This document shows positions 34,020 to 43,872 of a stretch of 64,000 nt of DNA, piece by piece. The translations under genes were made by a program, and so were the position numbers. The stretch spans positions 1,749,292-1,813,291 of the forward strand of contig NZ_CP048627.1 in the NCBI RefSeq assembly GCF_010669225.1, written 5' to 3'. Within the stretch, counting starts at the first letter, position 1, and each line of letters starts with the position of its first letter. The notes below the pieces were generated by a model, which worked only from the letters and a program-made list of their open reading frames with translations, was not told where the DNA came from and did no database searches. The DNA comes from Megamonas funiformis. GTDB lineage: Bacteria; Bacillota; Negativicutes; Selenomonadales; Selenomonadaceae.

Positions 34020-35386
34020 TATTCATCATCTTCCTCTTTTCTTCCACGAACTACTAATTTAAGAGGAGTTCCTTCAAAACCAAAACTTTCTCTTAGTTTG
34101 TTTTCTAAGAAACGCAAATAGGAAAAATGCATCAATTCTGGGTCATTAACAAATACCAAGAATTTTGGTGGTTTAATATCGGCTTGAGTCATAAAGTAAA
34201 TTTTTAATTGTTTACCTTTATGAGATGGTGGTGGATTGATAGAAACAGCGTCCATTACTAATTGATTTAATACGCTTGTCTGTACACGCATAGCTTGTTG
34301 TTCAGCTACATATTTTACAAGGTCAACTACACGATGTACACGCTGTTTTGTAAGTGCAGAAGTGTATAAAACTGGTGCATATTGTAAAAATCCAAGTTCA
34401 TCACGAATATCTTCAGTAAAACGCAAAGAAGTTTTATCATCTTTTTCAATTAAATCCCATTTATTAACAACAATGATACAACCTTTACCAGATTCATGAG
34501 CATAACCTGCAATTTTTTTGTCTTGTTCTGTTACACCTTCTGGTGCAGAAATTACCATTAAAACTACATCTGCTCTATCTACAGCACGAAGAGAACGCAT
34601 TACGCTATAACGCTCAATAGGCATATCAATTTTACCTTTACGTCTCATACCAGCAGTATCAATCAAAGTAAAATGTGTATTGCCATCATCAAATTTTGTA
34701 TCAATGGCATCACGAGTAGTTCCTGCTACATCACTTACGATTACACGTTCTTGACCTAATAGAGCATTTACTAAAGAAGATTTACCTACATTTGGTCTAC
34801 CGATAACGGCAATGCGAATTTCATCATGTTCGATATCATCTTCTAAATCTTTAGGGAAATTAGCTACTATTTCATCTAATAAATCGCCTACATTCAAAGC
34901 ATTTGCAGCAGAAATACCGATTGGTTCGCCAAGTCCTAAATTATAAAATTCATATACATCTAAATGCTGTTTTGGACTGTCAATTTTATTTACAGCGACA
35001 ATAACAGGTTTTCTTGTATTTCTTAAGATATGACCTATTTCTTCATCATCATGAGTCATTCCTGTACGACCATCAACCATAAATACAATTACATCAGCTT
35101 CTTCAATTGCTAAACGTGCTTGTTGACGCATGGAAGCTAAAATTTTACCTTCCCCGTCATTTTCAAGTTCAATCCCGCCAGTATCAATCATTGTGAATTG
35201 ATGATTTAACCATTCAGCGTCCATATAAATTCTATCTCTAGTAACACCTGGAAAATCTTCAACAATGGATACTCTCTTTTTACCTATTTGATTAAAAAAC
35301 GTAGATTTACCTACATTAGGGCGTCCTACAATAGCTACTATTGGTTTACTCAAATTCTTCACCTCATCAATAATATTATTTTGCAA
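34019..35386 (-). CDS. der: ribosome-associated GTPase Der (EngA)
   Basis: A 455-residue GTPase with two G domains in tandem and a C-terminal KH-like domain, needed for 50S ribosome assembly. The first P-loop is GRPNVGKSTFFN near residue 21 with DTGG at 69-72; the second is GRPNVGKSSLVN near residue 196 with DTAG near 246, and each domain has an NKxD motif (NKID, NKWD). The C-terminus ends LKLVVRGRKEEDDE. The protein begins a few residues later in other species. It is 26 bases downstream of the DUF512 gene and overlaps plsY by one base. Confidence 0.96.
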   Translation of the reverse strand: MQNNIIDEVKNLSKPIVAIVGRPNVGKSTFFNQIGKKRVSIVEDFPGVTRDRIYMDAEWLNHQFTMIDTGGIELENDGEGKILASMRQQARLAIEEADVIVFMVDGRTGMTHDDEEIGHILRNTRKPVIVAVNKIDSPKQHLDVYEFYNLGLGEPIGISAANALNVGDLLDEIVANFPKDLEDDIEHDEIRIAVIGRPNVGKSSLVNALLGQERVIVSDVAGTTRDAIDTKFDDGNTHFTLIDTAGMRRKGKIDMPIERYSVMRSLRAVDRADVVLMVISAPEGVTEQDKKIAGYAHESGKGCIIVVNKWDLIEKDDKTSLRFTEDIRDELGFLQYAPVLYTSALTKQRVHRVVDLVKYVAEQQAMRVQTSVLNQLVMDAVSINPPPSHKGKQLKIYFMTQADIKPPKFLVFVNDPELMHFSYLRFLENKLRESFGFEGTPLKLVVRGRKEEDDE

Positions 35387-35412
35387 AACTCATTTATTAT
35401 ATACCGTCATCA

Positions 35413-36786
35413 TTATTTTGTATAGCTAGCATTTGATTGCCATGTATAAATAGCTTTGCTTCGTTCACATTTTATGTTATGCCAATCAGCCAACAAATTC
35501 TTTAACATGATGGCATCGCTGGCAACTTTGACTTCTTCATCAGGAAAAGCTTTTTTAATATCCTCTAAAGTATAATCATCTAAGAAAATATCTTCACCTT
35601 CACGAAGTGCACAGCTTGGAATAATAATACCATCTCTATTAGCTTTATTCTGCTTTAGATTTTTTATGATATCCTGACCTGTCAATAATCCTGTAACAGT
35701 TACTTCATGACCAAAAAATTCATTTTCTAAAGCTAATACATTAGCATTTAAATTATCTATATTCAATTCATCAACTAAATTTTTAATCACTTTTCCTGCT
35801 GATTTTCCACAGATAATATCTAAATTTAAAGGTTTTTGATAATTATTTGGATTAATCTTTGTCTCTTTCCATTGTTCAATGAAATTACGTGTAAGACCTA
35901 TACCATTATCAAGCTGTGGAAAACCATCATATTCTTCAGCTTTTGGCAATGGTTCACCAGCCAACAGATAAAATTCATCACTTAAATAAATAAAATTCTT
36001 ACCTGTTTGTTTGCGCATTTTTTCTTGCCAATAGCGTACTTGCTCGATGACTTTTGTAGCACCTTGTGCATCAAATGTTTTAAGTGGATAACAATTTTCT
36101 CTAAATTTAGTAAGACCTACTGGCACAATACCTAAAGTTTTTGCATATGGCTGCATACTGATGATATCTTGAATTGTTCTATCTAATTCCGCGCCATCAT
36201 TTAATCCTGGGCATAATACCACTTGTGTATGATATTCCACATCAGCCTCATTTAATTTAGCCAATTGTTCCATGATTAATTCACCACGTTTTGTTCTGAG
36301 CATTTCTCCACGAAGTTTTGGATTAGTTGTATGCACAGAAATATATAATGGTGATAAATGTAATCTGTGTATTCTCTCTAAATCACGAGGTCCCATATTC
36401 GTCATAGTAACAAAATTCCCATAAAGGAAAGATAAACGATAATCGTCATCTTTTATATACAAGGAATCACGCATGTTAGGAGCTACTTGATCCACAAAAC
36501 AAAAATAACAATTATTAGCACATTGGCGAATTTTACCAAATACAGCTGATTCAAATTCTGCCCCAAGCTCTTCATCTATATCTTTTTCAAAAGCAATTAT
36601 TTCTTGCTCTCCATTTTCATGTTCTATTAACATTTCAATTTCTTCATCTGCTAAAGCAAAACTTAAATCAATAATATCTGTCAATTCTTGTTCATTTATA
36701 GATATTATTTTATCACCAAGTACTAATTCTAATTCTTCAGCTAAACTTCCTTGATGTATAGCTGATATGATACCGCCTTTAGCCAA
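35413..36786 (-). CDS. DUF512/PDZ-containing radical-SAM-like iron-sulfur protein
   Basis: A 457-residue protein with a PDZ-like N-terminus (GGIISAIHQGSLAEELELVLGDKIISINEQEL, about residues 4-60), followed by a radical-SAM-like domain with CANNCYFCF near residue 92 (CxxxCxxC, four-iron four-sulfur cluster) and a C-terminal DUF512 domain (NIICGKSAG, VTGLLTGQDI, IPSCALREGEDIFLDD). Its reaction is not known to me, although homologues are widespread in Firmicutes and cyanobacteria. It sits between rpsA and der in an otherwise ribosome- and lipid-related run. Normal length; no membrane segment. Confidence 0.85.
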   Translation of the reverse strand: MAKGGIISAIHQGSLAEELELVLGDKIISINEQELTDIIDLSFALADEEIEMLIEHENGEQEIIAFEKDIDEELGAEFESAVFGKIRQCANNCYFCFVDQVAPNMRDSLYIKDDDYRLSFLYGNFVTMTNMGPRDLERIHRLHLSPLYISVHTTNPKLRGEMLRTKRGELIMEQLAKLNEADVEYHTQVVLCPGLNDGAELDRTIQDIISMQPYAKTLGIVPVGLTKFRENCYPLKTFDAQGATKVIEQVRYWQEKMRKQTGKNFIYLSDEFYLLAGEPLPKAEEYDGFPQLDNGIGLTRNFIEQWKETKINPNNYQKPLNLDIICGKSAGKVIKNLVDELNIDNLNANVLALENEFFGHEVTVTGLLTGQDIIKNLKQNKANRDGIIIPSCALREGEDIFLDDYTLEDIKKAFPDEEVKVASDAIMLKNLLADWHNIKCERSKAIYTWQSNASYTK

Positions 36787-36841
36787 TCAAATCACCTCTT
36801 TTATCTTATTTTTATGTTAATTATACAATTTATCAAGTCAG

Positions 36842-36876
36842 AAAAAAAGAGTGATGATTTCCACCACTCTTTTTGC
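36842..36876 (-). terminator. terminator after rpsA
   Basis: AAAGAGTG pairs with CACTCTTT across a 10-base loop. On the minus strand the tail is a run of seven T. It separates rpsA from the DUF512 gene. Confidence 0.85.
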
Positions 36877-36892
36877 ATTAAATATTAAATAA

Positions 36893-38026
36893 TTATTCGT
36901 TTACTTCGTCGCCGATTGTAACAGCTGTGTTATCTTGTTTTGCTAAGAAATCTTGATATTCAGCTTTTTCAGCGTCTTGTTGCACTTTTGTAATGCTAAG
37001 AGCAACTTTTTTATTATCCATATCTACATGAATAACTTTTACAGTAACTTCATCGCCAACACTTACAGCTTCAGAAGCTTTTGTAATGTGTTTTGGAGAA
37101 AGTTCACGCATACGAATTAAACCATCAAAACCAGGTTCAATTTCCATAAATGCACCAAAATCTGTTAATTTTACGATTTTGCCTTTTACATAAGAACCTA
37201 CTGGATATTTTTCTGCTTTATCGAACCAAGGATCACGAACAGTATCTTTAATGCTTAAAGAAATACGTTTTGTTTCTGGGTCAAAAGCTTTTACTAAAAC
37301 TTCTACTTCTTGACCAACGGATAATACGTCTGCTGGATTTTTGATATGATCCCAAGAAAGATCAGAGATATGTGCAAGTCCATCAACACCACCGATATCA
37401 ATAAATGCACCATAATCTACTAAACGTTTTACAACACCTGCACGTTTTTCACCTTCAACAATGCTTGCTAAAGCTTCTTCACGTTTTTGTTCACGTTGTG
37501 CTTCAAGAACGCTACGACGAGAAAGAACGAGGCGTTGTTTTTTAGGGTCTGCTTCCATAATTTCAACTTCAACTTTTTGACCTACAAATTCATTTAAATC
37601 TTTGACAAAATGAAGTGCAATCTGAGAAGCAGGAATAAATCCACGAAGACCAAAAGCAGTAGTGAGTAAACCACCTTTTACAACCTGAAGAATTTCTACT
37701 TCAATGATTTGTTTTTCTTCTTTAACTTTTTCTACTTTTTCCCATGCAACTAAACGGTCTGCACGAGTTTTGGAAAGAATTAATCCATTTTCTCCGCCTA
37801 AAGCAACTACATATACATTAATTTTGTCGCCAACTTTAACTACATCTGTAGCAGCTTCTGGTTCTGGATAAGCTAATTCTTTTTTTGCGATAGGAATTTC
37901 TGTTTTATAACCGATATCAACATACGCTTCATCACGGTTAACTAAAACCACAGTACCTTCTATAACTTCATGTGGATTAAATTCCTTCATAGATTCTTCT
38001 GCTAATAAGCTTGCCATGTCTTGCAC
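36893..38026 (-). CDS. rpsA: 30S ribosomal protein S1
   Basis: A 377-residue protein with four S1 RNA-binding repeats: the first begins VIEGTVVLVNRDEAYVDIGYKTE, the second EVEILQVVKGGLLTTAFGLRGFIPASQ, the third AGVVKRLVDYGAFIDIGGVDGLAHISDLSWDH, and the fourth VKGKIVKLTDFGAFMEIEPGFDGLIRM. E. coli S1 has six. It helps mRNA bind to the 30S subunit. I chose the GTG at 38026, with GGAGG ten bases upstream; the ATG at 38017 is a second choice. The start lies inside the end of ispH (25-base overlap). Confidence 0.95.
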   Translation of the reverse strand: MQDMASLLAEESMKEFNPHEVIEGTVVLVNRDEAYVDIGYKTEIPIAKKELAYPEPEAATDVVKVGDKINVYVVALGGENGLILSKTRADRLVAWEKVEKVKEEKQIIEVEILQVVKGGLLTTAFGLRGFIPASQIALHFVKDLNEFVGQKVEVEIMEADPKKQRLVLSRRSVLEAQREQKREEALASIVEGEKRAGVVKRLVDYGAFIDIGGVDGLAHISDLSWDHIKNPADVLSVGQEVEVLVKAFDPETKRISLSIKDTVRDPWFDKAEKYPVGSYVKGKIVKLTDFGAFMEIEPGFDGLIRMRELSPKHITKASEAVSVGDEVTVKVIHVDMDNKKVALSITKVQQDAEKAEYQDFLAKQDNTAVTIGDEVNE

Positions 38027-38838
38027 TTTTCATATACCTCCTTGATAATCCAGTCAGGTGTAGATGCACCTGCTGTAATACCAATTTTTTTAATATTATT
38101 GAACCAATCATCATGTAATTCATCAACCGTTTCTATATGATGTGTTACACAATGCTCGGTGCATAATTGCGCTAATCGAGTTGTATTAGCACTATTGCGA
38201 CCACCAACAACAATCATCATATCTACTTCTTTAGATAATTTTATCGCAGCAGACTGACGTTTATCTGTGGCTGTGCAAATTGTTCTTAAAATCCTGATAT
38301 CATAAGATTTAGTTAATAAAATATTAACAATCTCACTAAAGGCTTTTGCTGAAAATGTTGTTTGCGCTACAATACCCAATTTAGATACAAAAGCTATATT
38401 TTCAGCTTCTTCTTGTGAACCAATAACTAATGAATTTTTACCAGCCCACTCTTTAATACTTTTTACCTCAGGATGATTTTTTTCGCCTATAATAATAACT
38501 TTGAAGCCTTCATCAGCTAGCGTTTTGGCTGACATTTGAGCTTTCTTAACATGTGGACAAGTAGCATCTGCAAGCTCTAGCCCTTTTGCTTTTATCGCAT
38601 CATATATGCTTGGACCTACACCATGAGAGCGAATTATTATTTTCCCATTCTCCATTTCATCAACTGATTCTACTATTCCGATACCTTCATCAGCTAATGA
38701 TTTTACCATTTGCGGATTATGAATTATTGGTCCTAAAGTGCAAACTTTTTTTGATAAATCAATATTATCTTTAGCAGTTTTTATTGCTCTTTTTACACCA
38801 TAACAAAATCCATAATCGTCAGCTAAAATTACTTCCAA
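38002..38838 (-). CDS. ispH: 4-hydroxy-3-methylbut-2-enyl diphosphate reductase
   Basis: A 278-residue iron-sulfur enzyme, last step of the non-mevalonate isoprenoid pathway. The three cluster cysteines are in YGFCYGVKRAI near residue 12, ADATCPHVKK near residue 95 and RTICTATDKRQ near residue 190. Other landmarks are GEKNHPEVKSI and TAGASTPDWIIKEV at the end. It overlaps rpsA by 25 bases. In many Firmicutes IspH and S1 are fused or adjacent, and the overlap here preserves that linkage as separate proteins. Confidence 0.96.
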   Translation of the reverse strand: MEVILADDYGFCYGVKRAIKTAKDNIDLSKKVCTLGPIIHNPQMVKSLADEGIGIVESVDEMENGKIIIRSHGVGPSIYDAIKAKGLELADATCPHVKKAQMSAKTLADEGFKVIIIGEKNHPEVKSIKEWAGKNSLVIGSQEEAENIAFVSKLGIVAQTTFSAKAFSEIVNILLTKSYDIRILRTICTATDKRQSAAIKLSKEVDMMIVVGGRNSANTTRLAQLCTEHCVTHHIETVDELHDDWFNNIKKIGITAGASTPDWIIKEVYEKCKTWQAY

Positions 38839-38907
38839 AATTTATCACCATCAAAAATTATATTACTAAGCTTACCATATAGTATACCATACTATGCTAT
38901 CTTTATT

Positions 38908-39489
38908 CTACTTTATTTTTAGCATTGACGCAATTTCTTGCATTATTTTTTCAGTAAATTCTTGTAAATTTTCTTTATCCACTTTTTCTGCTTCAAAAGT
39001 CATAGGTTTTCCATAAATTAAAGTTATTTTTCTAAACGGTCTTAATTTAAATGTTCCTTGTATTGCTACAGGAATAACTGTTGCTTTTGATTTTGCGGCA
39101 ATAAGTGCTACCCCTGGTGCACCCTTGTGTAATTTTCCATCTTTACTTCTAGTACCTTCAGGAAACATACATATACACTCTTTTGCTTCTAACATCTGCA
39201 ATGCTGTTTTTATTGCAGCTCTATCTGAAGCACCTCTTTTTACAGGAAAAGTATGCACATTTTCTAAAATATTTTTCAATATCGGCACTTTAAACAACTC
39301 TTCTTTAGCCATATAAGCCAAATGACGAGGTATGAATGTTCCTACCAGTGGAGGATCCCAGTTGCTTAAATGATTAGCAGCTAAAATTACAGCTCCTTCT
39401 TTAGGTATATTTTCTTTTCCTTTGACTGTTGTAGGAAAAATAACAGAATAAATAAATGTAAATATTATTCTAAGTAATCCATATAACAT
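38908..39489 (-). CDS. plsC: 1-acyl-sn-glycerol-3-phosphate acyltransferase
   Basis: A 193-residue membrane-associated acyltransferase that makes phosphatidic acid from lysophosphatidic acid. The catalytic HxxxxD box is NHLSNWD near residue 39, and the substrate-binding FPEGTRS follows near residue 107. The N-terminal hydrophobic stretch (LLRIIFTFIYSVIFPT) probably anchors it. It lies between cmk and ispH, an order common to Firmicutes and Negativicutes. Confidence 0.93.
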   Translation of the reverse strand: MLYGLLRIIFTFIYSVIFPTTVKGKENIPKEGAVILAANHLSNWDPPLVGTFIPRHLAYMAKEELFKVPILKNILENVHTFPVKRGASDRAAIKTALQMLEAKECICMFPEGTRSKDGKLHKGAPGVALIAAKSKATVIPVAIQGTFKLRPFRKITLIYGKPMTFEAEKVDKENLQEFTEKIMQEIASMLKIK

Positions 39490-39528
39490 AATTAAAAATC
39501 CTCAAATTATAAATTCACAAAAATAGCC

Positions 39529-40194
39529 TTAAGCATTAGCTAATCTTATAATTTCTTGTAAAACTTCATCAATAGTCATTTTTGTTGTATCTAATAAAAT
39601 AGCATCGTCTGCTTTTTTCAATGGAGAAACTTCTCTTTGCATATCAGCTTCATCTCTAGCTATAATATCTTTTTTTATTTCTTCTACATCTACATCATAG
39701 CCTTTTTCTCTCATTTCTTTGGCTCTGCGATTTGCTCTTTCATCAGCAGAAGCTGTTAAATAAATTTTTAAATCAGCATTAGGAAGTACACATGTTCCAA
39801 TATCTCTACCATCCATCAATACAGAGCCATCTTGTGCCATTTTACGTTGAAGTTCTACCATTTTTTGACGAACTTCACTAATTGCTGCTACCTGTGATAC
39901 TAAAGCTGTTACTTCTGGTGTTCTAATCGCTGTACTTACATCTTGTTCATTTACAAAAATGAGCATATTTCCATTATCATCATACGCCAATCGTACATTA
40001 ATATCTTCAATTACAGATAAAACTTGTGCTGTATTTACAGGCACTTGATATTTTTGCAATACAAGCCAAGCTACACCTCTATACATCGCACCAGTATCAA
40101 TATAAATATAATTTAATTTTTTAGCTGCCATTTTCGCTATGGTAGATTTACCTGCTCCCGCTGGACCATCAATAGCAATTACAGATTTCTTCAT
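39529..40194 (-). CDS. cmk: cytidylate kinase
   Basis: A 221-residue nucleoside monophosphate kinase that phosphorylates CMP and dCMP. The P-loop is IDGPAGAGKSTIAK at residues 6-19, followed by YIDTGAMYRGVAW, the insert typical of Cmk, and MDGRDIGTCVLP with the CMP-binding residues. The C-terminus has the DEADMQREVSPLKKADDAI segment. I prefer the ATG at 40194 with AGGTGA upstream; a GTG at 40203 and an ATG at 40197 also lie in frame. Between aroA and plsC on the same strand. Confidence 0.95.
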   Translation of the reverse strand: MKKSVIAIDGPAGAGKSTIAKMAAKKLNYIYIDTGAMYRGVAWLVLQKYQVPVNTAQVLSVIEDINVRLAYDDNGNMLIFVNEQDVSTAIRTPEVTALVSQVAAISEVRQKMVELQRKMAQDGSVLMDGRDIGTCVLPNADLKIYLTASADERANRRAKEMREKGYDVDVEEIKKDIIARDEADMQREVSPLKKADDAILLDTTKMTIDEVLQEIIRLANA

Positions 40195-40221
40195 CATTCT
40201 CACCTATATAAAATTTGTAAA

Positions 40222-41523
40222 TTATTCAAAACGAGTTAATATCTCATAAAAAGTTGGATAGGAAATATTTACACATTCACTATTTTCAATTTCAATACCT
40301 ACACCACTAGCTCCTAATATTGCAAGTGCCATGGCAATTCTATGATCATTATGAGAATTACATACAGCTTTTTGTAAATTATTTCTTTGACTGCCAGTGA
40401 TTATTAAGCCATCTTGAGTTCCTTTTATGCATGGACAAACTTTGTTAAATTCATCTGTGATAACTTGCAATCTATCTGTTTCTTTTACACGTAATTCACC
40501 AGCACCTGTAATAATAGTTTCACCTTCTGCAAACATACTAGCTACAGTGATAATAGGAATTTCATCAATAAGTCTAGGCATGATATCTGCACCAAAGCTT
40601 GTACCATGTAATTTAGCATAACGCACACGAATATCAGCAATAGGTTCTACTTCATCGCGAACATTTAAAAGTTCAATATTAGCTCCCATAGCTTTTAATA
40701 CATCAATAATTCCTGTACGTGTTTCATTTATACCTACATCTTTTAAAATAATATCGCTATCTTCGATAATTGAACCAGCTACAAGCCAAAAAGCAGCTGA
40801 AGAAATATCACCTGGTACATGAATTTCTTTTGGAGCTGTCATTTTTTCCACTTTACTAATTGTTATACTTGTGCCAGATTTTTCTAATTTTACGCCAAAA
40901 CCTTCAAGCATACGTTCTGTATGATCTCTAGAAGTATATGGCTCAGTTACTGTAGTTTTGCCTTCAGCATTCATGCCAGCGAGTAAAATAGCAGATTTCA
41001 CCTGCGCACTAGCCATTGGCATTTGATAATCAATACCTTGTAAACTTTCTTTTGCAGGAATTACAGTTATAGGCAATAATTTATTTTCTTTTCTTCCTAC
41101 AATATTAGCCCCCATTTGGCTCAATGGGTTAATTACCCTTCCCATAGGACGACGACTAAGTGAAGCATCACCTGTAAAAGTAGTTAAAAATTTTTGACCT
41201 GCCAATATTCCCATCATTAAACGAAGTGTTGTGCCTGAATTTCCAGCATCAATTATACTTTGCGGTTCTTGAAGTCCATGAAAACCATTACCTTTTACAA
41301 TCAAAGTATTTTCATCTAATTCTTTAACTTTTACACCTAAAGCTCTCATACAATTAACAGTAGACATACAATCTGCTGCATGTAAAAAATTAGTGATTTT
41401 TACTTCACTATCACAAAGACCAGCAAACATTACACTGCGATGTGATACTGATTTATCTCCAGGTATTAAAATTTCTCCTTTTAATCCTGTTTTTATCGGT
41501 TGAATTTCTTTTAAAGCCCCCAT
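40222..41523 (-). CDS. aroA: 3-phosphoshikimate 1-carboxyvinyltransferase (EPSP synthase)
   Basis: A 433-residue enzyme that joins shikimate-3-phosphate and phosphoenolpyruvate. Motifs are LIPGDKSVSHRSVMFAGL at the N-terminus, IDAGNSGTTLRLMMGILAG around the substrate loop, TGDASLSRRPMGR, QVKSAILLAG, TEPYTSRDHTERML and KETDRLQ. The presence of Ala rather than another residue in SLSRRPMG cannot be used to judge inhibitor tolerance from this sequence. I chose the ATG at 41521-41523 with AAAGG nine bases upstream; an upstream in-frame start at 41565 is not supported. First gene of the aroA-cmk-plsC-ispH-rpsA run. Confidence 0.96.
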   Translation of the reverse strand: MGALKEIQPIKTGLKGEILIPGDKSVSHRSVMFAGLCDSEVKITNFLHAADCMSTVNCMRALGVKVKELDENTLIVKGNGFHGLQEPQSIIDAGNSGTTLRLMMGILAGQKFLTTFTGDASLSRRPMGRVINPLSQMGANIVGRKENKLLPITVIPAKESLQGIDYQMPMASAQVKSAILLAGMNAEGKTTVTEPYTSRDHTERMLEGFGVKLEKSGTSITISKVEKMTAPKEIHVPGDISSAAFWLVAGSIIEDSDIILKDVGINETRTGIIDVLKAMGANIELLNVRDEVEPIADIRVRYAKLHGTSFGADIMPRLIDEIPIITVASMFAEGETIITGAGELRVKETDRLQVITDEFNKVCPCIKGTQDGLIITGSQRNNLQKAVCNSHNDHRIAMALAILGASGVGIEIENSECVNISYPTFYEILTRFE

Positions 41524-41566
41524 AACTTCAAACCTTTCTTTAACAAATTTAATTATTTTAAGCATA

Positions 41567-41595
41567 ATTATAACACTATAGCACGATAATTGTAA
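41567..41595 (-). promoter_or_regulatory. promoter of the aroA run
   Basis: The minus strand has TTACAA (41595-41590), a 17-base spacer and TATAAT (41572-41567) preceded by TG one base upstream (TGTTATAAT). The -35 is weak but the extended -10 is perfect. Confidence 0.6.
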
Positions 41596-41707
41596 AAATT
41601 TTTATATTTACATCTTTATTACTAAAATTTATTACTTAGATAAAATATTTATCATAAAAATTTTAAAATCTATAGTTAAATTTATGCTTTTAATCATTAA
41701 ATTTTTC

Positions 41708-42124
41708 TCATACATTTTTTATATAATCTAAATAATCAATGCCTGCATAAATTACTTTATTATCTCTTATAACAAAACCAACTTCTGTACCCCAATCGCC
41801 TTCACCTTCGACAGCATAAGCTATTTCATCATCATCATTTATCATATCCACATATAAAGCCTCAAACCAACAATAATTCAAGATTTCACGAACATCATTT
41901 ATCTTTGGTAATGTAAATTCATCTTTTACATTTTCCCAAAGTTGTGTGCAAATTTCATCTATCATACCATCTGTGAGATTATTCAAAGACTCTACACATT
42001 TTTCAGCACATTCTTTTAACTTATCGTCATTTATATAAATACTTAATTTATGCTTATATTCATCATCTTGAAAAAATTTACTTTGAAAACTGCCTTCACC
42101 ATTTTCATTCGACCAATAAATCAT
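41708..42124 (-). CDS. hypothetical acidic protein
   Basis: A 138-residue acidic protein without signal peptide or membrane segment. It has a run of charged helices (DDKLKECAEKCVESLNN) and a C-terminal beta-rich part ending EGDWGTEVGFVIRDNKVIYAGIDYLDYI. The pattern resembles small DUF-type proteins found beside toxin immunity genes, but I cannot assign it to a family from sequence alone, and there is no toxin gene next to it. I chose the ATG at 42122-42124; the upstream TTG frame has no better site. Stand-alone gene between aroA and the T-box leader. Confidence 0.6.
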   Translation of the reverse strand: MIYWSNENGEGSFQSKFFQDDEYKHKLSIYINDDKLKECAEKCVESLNNLTDGMIDEICTQLWENVKDEFTLPKINDVREILNYCWFEALYVDMINDDDEIAYAVEGEGDWGTEVGFVIRDNKVIYAGIDYLDYIKNV

Positions 42125-42316
42125 AAAATAATTTCTTCTCAAATTTTTAAATTAATAAATTTACTACTTTATTAACTTCATTCTAGCATATTTAAAATAC
42201 CTTAACATAAATAACTACTAAAATTCATTCAATATTAATTACAATTTTACAATTTACAAACAGCCTTAATAATCATGCTTTTAGTTAAATAGAAAAAGTT
42301 AATAAATAAAAAACAC

Positions 42317-42345
42317 TTGACAAATTTAACAGAATAGTTTAATGT
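42317..42345 (+). promoter_or_regulatory. promoter upstream of the ilvC T-box leader
   Basis: A perfect TTGACA (42317-42322), a 17-base spacer and a weak -10 TAATGT (42340-42345). The T-box leader follows within about 50 bases. Confidence 0.55.
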
Positions 42346-42399
42346 ATACATATCGTAAAGTTGTAAACATGAAATCAAATATAATAAATCCTATGAACA

Positions 42400-42696
42400 G
42401 ACAAGTAACTTATAGCAAAAAGCTACAGAGAGCTGATGGTTGGTGCAAATCAGTGTGATGTTATAGTGAACATCATCTGGGAGGATTTTGACTGAAAAGT
42501 AATTATACTTAGTAAGTCAAAACGGCTTTTCCTCGTTATTGGAAAATACATTTGTATATTCTAGTTATCGATTAATTATTATAAATGTATTCTGAGTGTT
42601 GCTATTATTAGCAAAATTTGGGTGGTACCACGGATTTAAAAAGTTCGTCCCTTAGAAATATATTTCATATATATTTTTAAGAGATGAACTTTTTTA
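42400..42696 (+). promoter_or_regulatory. T-box riboswitch, isoleucine-type specifier
   Basis: The T-box itself, GGGTGGTACCACGG, is at 42620-42633, followed by a terminator whose two arms are AAGTTCGTCCCTTA and TAAGAGATGAACTT with a T-run (42638-42696). Stem I is visible: CTGAT and ATCAG flank the distal loop GGTTGGTGCAA at 42433-42453, and the specifier side reads GTGAAC ATC ATCTGGGAG. By alignment to known leaders the specifier is AUC (42472-42474), isoleucine. Uncharged tRNA-Ile would stabilise the antiterminator and allow transcription of ilvC. The reading as His (CAU) fits the alignment less well. The rest of the 628-base gap shows only the promoter. Confidence 0.93.
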
Positions 42697-42740
42697 TTAT
42701 ATTAATGCATGTTTGCATAAATTTATAAAGTATTTTTTAA

Positions 42741-43781
<1,041 letters not shown>

Positions 43782-43800
43782 TAGCGGCGATATATAAAGC

Positions 43801-43833
43801 AAAAAGAGATGCTGCAAAGCATCTCTTTTTTTA
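43801..43833 (+). terminator. terminator between ilvC and ilvB
   Basis: AAAAAGAGATGCT and AGCATCTCTTTTT pair with a 4-base loop and a T-run. It lies 20 bases after ilvC and 40 before the ilvB start, so it may limit, rather than abolish, read-through into ilvB. Confidence 0.85.
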
Positions 43834-43872
43834 TCAAAATATTTGATTACATATATAAAGGAGGAAAAATTC

